Below, in pieces: positions 45,615-56,485 of a stretch of 64,000 bases of DNA; position 1 is the stretch's first letter; each line of letters begins with the position of its first letter. The notes below the pieces were generated by a model, which was not told the origin of the DNA, did not search any database, and saw nothing but the letters and a program-made list of their open reading frames with translations. The position numbers and the translations under genes were made by a program. Source of the stretch: Podocnemis expansa (Eukaryota; Chordata; Testudines; Podocnemididae); the NCBI GenBank assembly GCA_007922195.1, contig ML682005.1, forward strand, positions 39,377,390-39,441,389. The letters run 5' to 3'.

Positions 45615-46436
45615 CTCTATTACAGTATTTTTAAATAGTTTCCACACAGACATTAGTTATTTCACTCTTATGATTGTTCCTTTTAATTTCTCTTTAACTA
45701 GTTTCCTTTTTTGAATTTAAGGCTATTGGTATCCCCAACACTACCCCCAAAGCATGTCAACTTTAATTATATTATCATTGCTGTTATTGAGTGGTTCCCA
45801 TCTTGCACCAGAAGCTGTATTCTGTTTAGGACTGAATCAAGAATTGCCTCTCCTTTTGTGAAACAGTCATAAACGGTGTCTATAAATTCTCTCTCTGAAT
45901 CCTGAGGTGACACATACATAGTCAGTATGGGGATAACTGGAATCCTTCATTTTAATAGCTTTCCTGGTTTTGTACCCTCTCTGATCTCCCTGAGCATTTC
46001 ACAATTGCCATCACATCCTGGTCAGGTGGTTGGTAGCATGTTCCTATGGCCATGCTATTCTTATTCAAGCATGGAATTTCTATCCATACTAATTGTATGG
46101 TACAGTTTGAGTCATTTAATATTTTTCTATATTTGACTCTTTCACATTTAGTGCCAGTCCCCCATGAGCAAGACTTGATATCATTGTGTCTTATTGATTA
46201 CCATTATTTCATCATGTTTCTATGATGCCTGTTATATCAATGTCCTCATTTAATCCCAGGTGCTCAGGTCTACTTTCTTCATATTTAAACTTGTAGAATT
46301 TTTATAGAAGTACCTGTAAAATTTGTCAATTTTTAGTTCCCCGCCTTACTGTGATGTAATTGAATGGGACTTCTTTTCATCTGTTTCTCTTTGGTTCATA
46401 TCTGTCCCTTATAAACTTCTATCCTCTCCTCTTCAG

Positions 46437-47010
46437 CAGGGGTGGCCAAACTTATGGAATTCAAGAGCCACAGAAGCTGATTATTAAACCTTCAAGAGAC
46501 ACACTGAGGCATATAGTCGTATTTTACCTACTCCAAAATTACTAAGTTTAAAATTCTTTCCACACTTTAATTTTATCATAAAAAGAGGGCAAATATTGAT
46601 CCCACTAATGTCAGATTCTAATAATTACTTAAGGTTACCATGAAAACTAGCCCTACCTATACAGTAAAAACTTAGCTTCTCCACACCATCTTGACCATGC
46701 CACCGCTTTTCCCCGACATCCTGACCATGCCACAGCTTCTCCCTGCCATCCTGACCTCCTCCCTAACCTCCAGGCCCTGACGCTGTCTCCCCTGGGTCGA
46801 ATCCCTCCCTCTCCAGGGCCCCCTTATCTGGCCACTCTGGTAGCTAGGCACAGGCTGGAGCTCCCCCCCCAAGAATGCTCTGAGCATGCTCAGGGCAGCA
46901 GATTTAAAACTCCTAGGCGGGGGCTGCTTTCCTCTGGCTTTCTTCCACGAGCCACAATTTTTCATTCAAGAACCGCATGTGGCTCCTGAGCTGCAGTTTG
47001 GCCACGCCTG
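46437..47010. mobile_element. hAT-type element nested in CR1, 574 bp
   Basis: The ends CAGGGGTGGCCAAACT and AGTTTGGCCACGCCTG are inverted repeats with one mismatch in 16. CCTCTTCA lies next to the left end (46428-46435) and recurs 11 bases beyond the right end (47022-47029), so the duplication is probably present but the right junction is blurred. The interior has a three-fold CTTCTCC..CCATCTTGACC-like repeat at 46674-46760. Subterminal GAGCCACA and CATGTGGCTCCTGAG resemble the right end of the element at 33423-34180. Confidence 0.85.
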
Positions 47011-47150
47011 GTATAGAGTATCCTCTTCAATAAATCTTCCCCTAAGAGATGTCAGTCTGAACCATGCATGGACTTTCTCCCAGCCCTTACTTAAAGAACA
47101 TCCTGCAACCTTTTTAATTGTACATGCCAGCAATTAAGTTCCATTTTGTT

Positions 47151-47369
47151 TCAGATGGAGCCTATCCTGCCCATATAGGCTCCTCCTTTGCCAAAAGGTT
47201 CCCTAAAGTTCTGTCTAACTGTCCCTGCATGTTGAACTAGAAGCACTTTGGACAATGCTGCCAAGGAGGTCTTGGACTTCGCTCTCACCTTGCATCCTAA
47301 ATCTGACTTCCGTGACCTCTCATTCTTAGCTTTCCCATTATCACTAATATCTACATATACTATGAACAC
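47151..47369 (-). pseudogene. CR1 ORF1 esterase-like domain remnant
   Basis: A 72-codon minus-strand frame includes YVDISDNGKAKNERS, KSKTSLAALSKVLLV and AGTVRQN, aligning by eye to the CR1 ORF1 segment HVGTNDIGKGRRE...SRTSMVAFSEMLPV...AGPVRQ as I remember it. CR1-like elements are known to encode an SGNH-esterase-like domain in ORF1. Here the GTND block has decayed to DISDN. The frame continues into GRIGSI, the counterpart of YRRDGLHLN, before a stop. Confidence 0.75.
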
Positions 47370-48300
47370 CAGCTGCTAACCTGCATGACACAACTGTATC
47401 TAGTTGTCCCAAGAAGCCCACTAAATCAGAACCAGTAGACAATTCACCACATGATTCTCCCACACAGCACAAATCCAAATATCTATATTTCTAATAATTG
47501 AATCCCCCATTGCTCTACCTGTCTCTACTAATAACTGGGGTCCCCTCCCTCAAAGAGGTATCCTCAGAGTGAAAAATACCATAACATCATCTGGAAGGAG
47601 GATTCCAACTGTGGAATTGTTTCGCTCCACTTCAGCCTGATGTTCTTTCCCAAGACTTTCATTTGCCTCAACAGCCCAAAGGCCACCGTATCAGAGGTAG
47701 GATTTCTATACCCTGTCCCTGAAAGTCTTTTCTGTGTCCCTCTGTCTCCCTTAGCTCCTCCAGTTTATTCACTCTGGTCTCAAGAGCTCATACTTGGTCT
47801 CAGAGACCTCCAAGTTGCTTGCATCAAATACAGACATAGGCCACCTGTCCATAAGGGAGGTAATTGTATGTGCTGCATTCAGTTCAATAAACTGGATAGC
47901 CCGCATTCTGTTGCTGAATTTATGCCTGCATTAATTTTCATCTTGCACGGGTTTTGGTTGGGGTATTTTTTTTGTGGGTGGGGAGGAGTTGGTCTAAGTT
48001 GAGCATTCGATTGTTAGATGCATTTGTCTCTCACTCTCCCTTTCTAACCTCCTTTTGCAAAACTCCCCTGTTTGCTAGCTCTTCTGATTGATTAGAAGGT
48101 GATTCTTTAAATCCCTATTCTCCCTGAATTAGCCCTGCCCCCTCATCAGGTATTCTAAAGGGATTATAGATCAAAGGATAGGAGAATAGCACCTGGTTAG
48201 CGAATTCCCACCCTTGCCTAACAGGTCACTTCGTTCAGCAGACAGCTCCCAAAACAGACAACTTTATAAATTTCAAGTAAGCACAAAACAGATGACAAAC

Positions 48301-48821
48301 TCACTATAAAACTTATCTCTGGTGAAACAAGACTCTAATTAACCTGAATTAAAACAAATCCATGCTCCACAAATGGAGTGACAAGAATAATTAAAGTAGT
48401 GGTCTCAATGTTGTTTGTCATCCATGAGAAAGATGATTGAGAGAAACCTTATGAGGTCTTGGAAAGAGAGCAACCACAGTGCACACATTTCTTTTCCACA
48501 CCTTCATTAATGTTCACACCAGAAGCACCCCTGGCCTGGAAAATACCTGGGGCTTGGGCACTGGGATTAGGGGGTTCACGTGCTTTAAGTGTGCTGCTAC
48601 TGCAACTGCTGCCACACCAGACTCAGGGCTCTGGTGCCGGACCTCGGGGATCGAGCCCTGTAAGCCCGACACCAATGATGCCCTTGGTTCACACCTCTCA
48701 AAAGCATCAGGATGACAACAGGTGCTGTATCACCCACCTGTTCAAGCCTTTTACAGTAAGATTTTTAAAATACTGAAAACATAGTAACAGCTAGTTCTTA
48801 TCCTGTGCTTTTCATCCTCAG
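48301..48821. other. no gene recognised
   Basis: May include more of the CR1 5' region on its left. A GC-richer stretch at 48530-48700 holds overlapping short frames without homology. Confidence 0.4.
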
Positions 48822-49002
48822 GTTTCAAAGTGCTTTGCAAAGGAGTTTAGTACCATTTTATAGATGGGGAAAATGAGTCACACAGAGCTAAAGTGACTTT
48901 CCCAGGATCACCAGGCAAGCTAGTGGAAGAGCTAGGAATAAAACTCAGGTCTCTTGAATCTCACTACAATGCTCTGTTCACTAGGCCATGTTGTTTCCCA
49001 TG
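48822..49002 (-). mobile_element. MIR/CORE-SINE copy
   Basis: On the plus strand the complement of MIR is clear: CCATTTTATAGATGGGGAAA, CACACAGAGCTAAAGTGACTT, CCAGGATCACCAGGCAAGC, AATAAAACTCAGGTCTC (B-box region), TGTTCACTAGGCCATG. One of the better preserved MIR-type copies in the window. Confidence 0.9.
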
Positions 49003-49861
49003 CTGGTAACTGCTAAGCAAAAACTAGAAGAAAAAAAAATTGAAAATAAAAAAAGAGAGAGAAAATTGTTCGCCTCAGAGGAGAACCCATCTCACCATTA
49101 AAATCTGATTTTAAAACTCGATAGGAAAGTTGTTTAAAAATTCCAAAGCTAATTGTCAGTAATTCCCACCACAAGCGATGACCATGGTCTTATTACAGAT
49201 GTCCAAGCCTGACTTTACAAAGAATTCAACGTTTGTGCAAGAACAGTCACATACCAAGGGCCATACATCCCTCTCCTTTTTACCTCAAGAGTCATCCTGA
49301 TCAGACACTACATCCTTCACAGAACCTGTTACCAGCAACCAAAGGTGCAGAGAAGAGACTGTAGGAAAACAGACCACCAAAGAACAGAAGGGAAGCATTG
49401 CTAGTACAGACCGCTGTCTCTCTTCCATATAATCCACGGGGATGATAAAACTAGGGAATACATGTTACAGGAGTCCCACGTAAGCTGTGAGAGGCTATGT
49501 CCTAGTTTCTCAAGAATGTGCAAGAGTATATGTGTATCTGTACATCCCCACCACAGTATTTCACAGTAATACCCTTCCTCCAAAGCACAACTTGCAATAA
49601 TTTCATGAGCGTATTTGGATTCTTTAATACAAAATATTTTTATTTTGCTTTGATGGAGGCTAGGTCCAAAGACTGTCAGTTAAAGTTGATCAAAATTCCC
49701 TGAATTTTCAAAATTTTGACAGAATTCTTTTTTTACAAACAAAAAAAAAAAAATCAAAAACATTTCCACCTCCAAAAAGTACCCATTCTGAGCAGCTCTA
49801 ATATAATGCCATGTGCATATGCCTTCTTTATCTAGTAGTTTTTTCAAGCCCAAACTTCAGT
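49003..49861. other. no gene or named repeat recognised
   Basis: AT-rich with a 13-14 base A run near 49740. Nothing bounded. Confidence 0.5.
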
Positions 49862-50072
49862 GAAATCTTGGTGAAAAGGCTTTGGGGGGCAGTTTAATCT
49901 AGCGGAAATTGTAACGGAAACTTCTTGGGTTCTTTTCCCAGCACTGCCATTGACTTGCGGTGTGAAGTGGGACAAGTTGCTTATTCTCATTCTATCCATC
50001 TTTAAAATGGGTATAACTATACCTCCCTGCCTCACAGAGTTAATGTGCGGTCTAACCAATTGATAGTTTTAA
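49862..50072 (+). mobile_element. MIR/CORE-SINE copy
   Basis: Sense-strand order: TTTAATCTAGCGGAAA (A-box region), TTGGGTTCTTTTCCCAGCAC (B-box region), GACTTGCGGTGTGAAGTGGG (core), CCATCTTTAAAATGGGTATA, CCTCCCTGCCTCACAGAG. Short frames across it are not coding. Confidence 0.85.
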
Positions 50073-50334
50073 AGCACTTGTGGGAGGAGTCACAAAAGAT
50101 ATCACAAAAATCTGAAGTGATGGTGGAATTATTATAAAATCCACATAAGACATAATGAAGTTATTAAAACAAAGACAAAAACAAAAAAAGCTGAAAATAA
50201 ATTCAGGTCCTTTCCTTCAAAGCCTGCAACATCCTTGCAAATACAACACACTGTAACTGAAATCTTCAGCATACAACATGGCCTCATCTCTGTTATAAAA
50301 CTGTAAATTCATCTAGTTTAATGGCTGCTGACCC

Positions 50335-50517
50335 CCTAATTTAGACACATCTAAACCTGTTTAACCTGTGCTTAAATTGATTTAGCTTAATTCAGTACTT
50401 TACCAATTTAAAGACTAAATCAATTTAAGTATGTCTACGTTAGAGGTTTGGACTGGTTTAATTAATTAAAATATATTTAGTTATACTAGTGTAAAATTTC
50501 TTGTGTAGCCAAGACCT
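50335..50517. mobile_element. probable MITE remnant with TTTAAACTGG-type sequence
   Basis: The inner part (about 50429-50517) has ends AAGTATGTCTACGTTAG and, complemented, GGTCTTGGCTACACAAG. Upstream 50340-50430 is full of ATCAATTTAA/TTAAATTGAT words on both strands. This fits PIF/Harbinger-like turtle MITEs, but the limits and any TAA duplication are unclear. Confidence 0.5.
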
Positions 50518-51879
50518 ACATCCTTCAAGAATTGGCAAGGTGGGGCTAATTTTGTTAAAGAATCTTTATCCTGTGAGATCAGTTCTTTGCCATGCTATAA
50601 GAACAAAAGTCCCCAGGCCTATCTGTTCCAATAAGTCAAACGATCATGCCAGAGCTATTGGTGCTAACTTGTCACCTCTTTATATATTAAAAACATTATC
50701 TATTTCATTAAAGAAGCTCAGACAGGCAAAACATAAACTTGCTTTGAACGGAAAATGCCACTCATCTGAGGTGGTGAGAGGGTGGTAGAACAGAATGATA
50801 TTCCTTGTATTTGCTGTGAAGTGAAGTTTCCTCTTTGGCTGAGCACAAGGCAAAGTGGAAGTCACAATTTCAGACAGCTTGCACAGATGGTGACTACCCT
50901 CGGTCAACATTCTCGTAAAAATGGCTATATGCATTTTTTTTTCTCTCAGTGTACACAGAGGATTATTTTAAAAAGCCTCAGTATGAAGGTGCTTAAGGAG
51001 GTAGTTTGCATGGTGGGGAGACAGAAAGTCACATGTTCCATTGGCTTTCTGCCTCTTTGAACCTTAGTTCCTCCCTAGTGTCATTGGATACAGCTATTCT
51101 GTCACTTGTATTCTGAGCTATTCTGTCACTTGTATTCAGCAGCTAAAATTCTACCTGCAAATACTGAACAAGATTTCTGGTCAAGCTGAGTTTGTGGACA
51201 GCACTGAGGGTGTGAGGGATGTGGTTGTGACCTCTGGATCCTGGAAAGGACAAATGACAGATCCAGTTACTGGTTTAAGTTAAAGCAGCCCAAAAGCTTT
51301 TGCAGTGTTATGTGACCAAACCAGGGGCCAGAATCTGGCCTATTCTTTCAACACATTGTATAATACACACACACAAGATGTACCATTCATATACACCCTG
51401 TACAGGCATTAAAGCTGTCTTATTTACTCCTTTTTTAAGCTACAGTGTTGCACTCAGGTCTGCACACACAGACAGCAGCTATGCCATGGAATGGGTAGTA
51501 GGCTGATTTGGGTTATCACTCTTGGGCCTTGCAGAAGAAGTGAGACTATAGGGAAGCTGTTTAGTTAGGAGAGAATAGAGGCTTGCCATGCTGGGAATGA
51601 GAGTTTATTTCGTGCATAGGAACAGCATGAAGTCAGGAGTGGAAAGAGGCAACAAAAGTGGTGTGCCGAGATTGGCGTACTTGGTAAAAGGGAGATGGGT
51701 CATAAGAAGTGAGATGCAAGAGGTAAAGGGCATGAAGCAAGTGGAGGTTTCAATTTGCTAAGGTAGGCAGGGAGAGAGAGGTGGTTTGATTAATGTTCAA
51801 AGAAGAGCATTTTATCAGCTGAGTTTTGCATGGATAAGATTTCTGATATGAAAAGTTCTGTAATCTAGCAGACAAAGTG
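50518..51879. other. no gene recognised; short direct duplication at 51093-51139
   Basis: GCTATTCTGTCACTTGTATT occurs at 51093 and again at 51117, a 24-base tandem duplication. Otherwise no repeat or exon was identified. Frames up to 95 codons without homology. Confidence 0.5.
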
Positions 51880-52140
51880 TCCAACAAGTGGAAGCTTAAA
51901 AAAATTCGAACTAGAAAAAAAGGTGCATGTTTTTAGAAAAGGAACAACTTACGAAGGGACATGGTGGATTTTCCATTTACTTGGAGTCTTTAAATCAGGT
52001 GTGGATATGTTTCTAAAAGAAACACACTAACTTAACCAAAAACCCTGAACTTGATACCGGAATTACCAGGTGAAATTCAGGGAGTCAGAATAAAGAATCA
52101 TATTGGTCCCTTCTTGTTGTAAAGTCTATTTATGTAAATA
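51880..52140 (+). mobile_element. CR1 3' end fragment
   Basis: Plus-strand words of the CR1 3' end, diverged: GGTGCATGTTTTTAGAAAAG, GGAGTCTTTAAATCAGGTGTGG-like ORF2 end, then AATCATATTGGTCCCTTCTTG and AAAGTCTATTTATG in the UTR. No intact frame. Confidence 0.68.
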
Positions 52141-53145
52141 GAACAGGAGGGGAGCAATAGGTGCAGAAGGAGGATGCAGAAGAGGAGGTTACAGTAGTCA
52201 TACAAATCTGAGATAGTGCACCATTACTGTGTATGAAGAATCTAAGACAAAATCTTCCTTAACCAATGGAAGCACAACAGAATGGTGTTTGTTACAGTCA
52301 CAGCTCGAAGTCCTGACAGTGGTACCCAGTTTGAAATGTGTATAAAGGCACTTCTTCTAACAGCTAATATAAAATGTCTCAATCATAACATCTTCAAGGA
52401 TATTTTATTTATCAGATACAAATTCTGTATGTGTTCCTGCATCCATTCTGCACACTGTTCTGAAATAAGTTTACAAAAATAATTTGTTCTCATTTGTCTG
52501 CCTCCTTAATAATTTTTTGTGCCAAATACAAACATAGCTGCATTACAAGGCATTGTTCACTAAGTCTTGCTCATGCACAGAGGAGACATGCTTATTTTTA
52601 AATACATGGTGTGATAGACTGTCAGAGAAACAGGAAAATCAGCATTTCACCCTCACTCTTGTACCAACAAAATAAAACAAGAAGTTCTCAATGAACTGAA
52701 ATAGCAGCAGTGGTAGGATTCAGTTTTTACTAAGGCATTAAATTTGTCCATGTTTCAAAAGGCATTCCCTCAAACACTATATAATCTTGTATTGTCTGTA
52801 CTAGATTCCTGCTGGATATAATATTTAATCCTTTTTCTTGCCACTTATTCAATGTCTTCTCTCCAAAGCATGGAAGTTAATTTGAAGAAAGACATCCAGT
52901 GACTGAGTCAGATTACGGGATAAGAGAGGGGAACTAGCTTTATTTTTGAGGAAGAGCAGTCCAAGCACTTGAGTTACTTCCTAAAAGGAAGGATGTTATT
53001 AGATTGTGTCTGGTACAAATTTGCAATGTTGTGTCTGTTTTATAAGAAAAATCTCATGATCTGAGGGGTATTCTTATGTTATCACAGCAGTTTGTTCACA
53101 TAGACCCTGCATATCTTTACTTCTCATAAAATATGCTTTCAATTG
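52141..53145. other. no gene or named repeat recognised
   Basis: AT-rich. Nothing bounded. Confidence 0.5.
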
Positions 53146-53235
53146 AAAGACAAATAAGGAATCCCATGGCACTTATAAACTTTCATGGGTTACAACCCAT
53201 TTCCTCAGATGCATGAAATGAAAACTTTCAAGATT
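53146..53235 (+). mobile_element. SINE arm fragment
   Basis: CAAATAAGGAATCCCATGGC, ACTTATAAACTTTCATGGG, CCCATTTCCTCAGATGCATG follow the arm of the SINEs above, with an internal deletion (the GACTAACAGATTTATTT part is missing) and no head. Confidence 0.6.
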
Positions 53236-54383
53236 GTCTTCTTTGGAAAAGCCAGGACTTTTGTGAGCTATTGCTGTCCAGTTTGCAACTGCAAAGAAAA
53301 AGACCATAAGATGGCACAACTGAAATAACCAGCCTGCCCCACTATATTGTAGGTTTGGCTTTCATGTACTTTCAGGAATATAAGTTTCTAATTATTAAGA
53401 AACTGACTATTCCCCCAGGTACCTATACCAGGAGTCTAGCCAGTGTCTAGATTTTGTGGTGAGTCTACTGGTATGCTATAGAAGACTTTTGGGGGTTCCA
53501 AGGAGCCCTTTGTTAAAATTCAGCCACCAAACTGAAGGGAAGTTGGAGTGTTTTCAATGGTTCTAATGGAATTCACCCCCTCTCTGGGTAGTATCATCGT
53601 TGCCAAAGGAGATTTCCTTCAGGCTCGTGAAAATATTTTTGAAGGTCAATTTTATCACCTTTGTTATGGACCAGATTGCACTATATGATGGGTATTTTAA
53701 AAATAATTTTGCCGAGAACAATGCCCAAGACCCTAAAAAGTCTTCATCCACTGCCCCCAATTTCCTCTTCAAACACTAGAAGTTGAACACTGCTATGCAG
53801 TACTATATCAAACACTTTTCTGGGGAAAAATATAAATATTTCTAATAAAATGCAGCTTAATAGACATTGTTTTTTCCAGTTGTGCTGCCTCCATTTGTGT
53901 TTATGGGAGCAAAAAGATATTGGGGGGAGACAGAGAGAGATGAGGCAAAATGAATACACGTCCAAATCCCTTACTATTTACCAAGACACATGGGGTTCGT
54001 CATGTGCTAACGTGATTACATTTGAGACAGCTGTTATTGTATGGGCAATAAGGCATATGGGGAACCACTGATGCGTCCTGTGCCATACAGGACTTTTGGC
54101 TTCTGGAGCCCTTTCTGATCTGACCCACCCACAATTGCCAGGAACAACTGTTCTTGCTACTCCTCTTTCTGGTTCCCTTCTCCTCCTTCAGCGTAGGAAT
54201 TAGCAGAAGGAAGGTAAAGCAGTCAAGAGTTTAGACCAGAGGCAAGTGACAAAATGATTAAGACGGTAGATAAGATCTGGGAGGAAGGAAACTTTTGTCC
54301 CCATTCCAAGAGAGGGGAGCTCATGTTTCTCCTCATCAGTAGCTCCTGTTCTCCTTGTCTCATAAGCAACAGGACAGTCAAAG
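53236..54383. other. no gene or named repeat recognised
   Basis: Frames up to 73 codons on both strands, none recognisable. Confidence 0.5.
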
Positions 54384-54772
54384 ATATTAAAAGGTGGCAA
54401 ATTCTAAACCAATTAAAGGAATATTTCTTTTGAACAATGTGTAATTAGACTGTGGAACTCGTTGTTACAGGAAGTCATCAAGGTGAAGAATTTAGGAAGT
54501 TTCCAAGAGGGAATAGACATTCATATGGGTAATGGGAACATCCATAGTTATAATTGTTGTTAACAAAAATTCTAGAAGGAATATATAGTCTCATGTTTGT
54601 GAGTTTCTTGGTCTCTAACTGTTGGACATTTGAGTGAGAGGTACTGTAAGGAGAAGATTATCCCACACCTGTCTACTATGAAATCCTTATACCTTTTTTC
54701 CACTGTTGTTGCCCATATAGTGAACTAGAGGGCTCTCTGGTCTGATCTGTTATGGCAATTCATGTTTTCTAG
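54384..54772 (+). mobile_element. CR1 3' end fragment
   Basis: Plus-strand order: GACTGTGGAACTCGTTGTTA, CAGGAAGTCATCAAGGTGAAG, GGAATAGACATTCATATGGG, AACATCCATAGTTAT, TTATCCCACACCTGTCTACT, and CTCTCTGGTCTGATCTGTTA near the end. This matches another CR1 subfamily than the copies at 39.8 and 19.7 kb as I remember them. Confidence 0.75.
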
Positions 54773-55405
54773 TTTTCCTGTGCTTCATGAGGTAGAAGGC
54801 TTCATGAAGGAAAAGGAAAAGTTTTATTTTGTTCAGGTGAGAGAGTGGGAGACAGTAACTGAGAGGATGCTTCAATCTGCAAGATAAAATGGGGTGGATT
54901 TCAGAAAGGGAAAAATGGACTGTATAATATGGGAAATTTCATTGTGGAATAGACAAGGACAAGTGGCTGAAGTCAAAATTGGACTGTCCAAAGTCTTCAA
55001 GAATCTACTGAAGGGGGACTATCTTGCAATAGAAAGAGAAGAGAAAGATCAGAAGTCCCAATCAATCTCTTCCATCACAAATTTCTCTGATTCCTTCACT
55101 GTTTTATCCTTGGCAAGCAATATGCAGAAAGTGTATAAAAGTCCTAAAAATTGGTCAGTCCTTGTCTACAGTCTGTTGGTCTTGCTCTTTCAGATCAAGC
55201 TATAGTATAAAGCATAACATAAAGAGCACACGTCCAAACATTTTATTATGAAAAAAATAATGTTGTATCACTTGCAAGATGTACCTGTTTCATTCCTTGT
55301 CCATGTACTCATTTTTGTTTCTGCATTGGTACTTTGCACATTACCACAAAACTACTAGTGGACACCACTGGACTTGATGGAAGTGTAATGTTTGCAATAT
55401 TGCTT
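54773..55405. other. no gene recognised
   Basis: The longest frame (54894-55205, 103 codons) has no recognisable domain, signal peptide or splice context. I do not call it. Confidence 0.5.
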
Positions 55406-55416
55406 AAGAGTCTATA

Positions 55417-55550
55417 AAAAAAGCAAGGAGTCCAGTGGCACTTAAAGACTAACAGATTTATTTACCGCATAAACTTTTGTGGGAGAAAATCCCACTTTGT
55501 CAGCTGCTTCGCTGAACTAGGCTAATACAGCTACCCCTTTGGAATTTGTC
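55417..55550 (-). mobile_element. short SINE copy (head plus opposite arm) with 11-bp TSD
   Basis: An exact 11-base duplication AAGAGTCTATA flanks it (55406-55416 and 55551-55561). On the minus strand it reads head (TTCCAAAGGGGTAGCTGTAT) followed directly by the arm in the orientation that comes last in the fold-back copies (GTGGGATTTTCTCCCAC ... GACTCCTTGC), then a T-rich end. The first arm is absent. Confidence 0.9.
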
Positions 55551-55561
55551 AAGAGTCTATA

Positions 55562-56485
55562 GTGCATTCATTCCAAAAAACACCTGTGCATCTAATATTT
55601 CTTCTTCAGTTAGTGGTAGTAAAGATATGGGGCCAAATTCAGTCCTTCTATGCCAGTCCAATGCATTTATTCAGGTGAATATCTATACTCAATGAACTGT
55701 TATCAAGGCAAGGTTCAGAAATGGCTGAAGAGTGAGGTGACAGGGGTGGCAAAAAGTAGATGACAAAGGAACAAGTGATGAGCACAAGGCACTGTAGATG
55801 AACATAACTCCTTTTGTCAGAATCAGCAATAGTCCTTCACAAGAATCTGGTGTTAAGTTCTGAAGAAAGCAAAACAGTCTGACCAGACATCGTCAAGTAA
55901 CTAACATACAGAAAGTCCAAACGTACCTAGATACATGCAAACAATATAAGACTATCTGAACTTTCCCCAACTGGTTTCACCAGTTTCTAAGTATTGACTC
56001 ATGATAAAGTATCTTTTTTATTTTTATTTCATTGGGTAACTCCCTCTTCCTGAATTATAGCTGTTTCAAACCCTCATCCCGCTTCAGGATTTGCCAGTGT
56101 GCAACGTAACATTTACTTCCTTGTTAAAAGCAAATAACTCACAATGCCTTATTTATTGCTAACTGAAATTTGAGCCGGGATTTAGGTAAGAGAGCAGCCT
56201 TCTGTTCCCCTCACTAACAGTTAATGGTCTTCTGTGAACATTTGTAAATAGACTGGGCTTTTTTAAGTCCTGTCACTGGAGGATCACAATCTTTATTTGA
56301 TTAATATATGTTCCCTTCTAGACCTAGAGAATAATAGCAGAGGTTACACTGACAACTTGTCAAAGGTTTTAAGGCTTGTGTAGTAATTCATACTCTATGC
56401 AGTTCTACAACTTCCAGCTCTGCTGCCTACCTCAGAGATCACAGCAGCCTGCTAAGGAAGGGGGAAGTAGAAAGAGGTCACAAGT
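55562..56485. other. no gene or named repeat recognised
   Basis: AT-rich. Nothing bounded. Confidence 0.5.

Larger units (their letters stand above)
42798..48300 (-). mobile_element. nearly full-length CR1 LINE, decayed, with three nested hAT elements
   Basis: In order along the minus strand from ~48.3 to 42.8 kb: a 5' region; ORF1 remnant with a cysteine-containing segment (near 47.85 kb) and an esterase-like segment (47151-47369); ORF2 with reverse-transcriptase remnant (44367-44669); the ORF2 C-terminus region (around 43.8-43.1 kb); and a 3' UTR ending in the complement of CCAATGTTTCATCTAGTCC at about 42.8 kb. The order matches turtle CR1 as I remember it. Many stops and frameshifts. About 1.27 kb of the length is nested insertions (43227-43718, 45407-45614, 46437-47010), leaving about 4.2 kb of CR1. 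The 5' limit is uncertain by a few hundred bases. Confidence 0.88.

Noticed and set aside
54894..55205. 103-codon plus-strand frame
   Set aside because: AT-rich chance frame, no recognisable domain; it follows a CR1 fragment but is not CR1-like.
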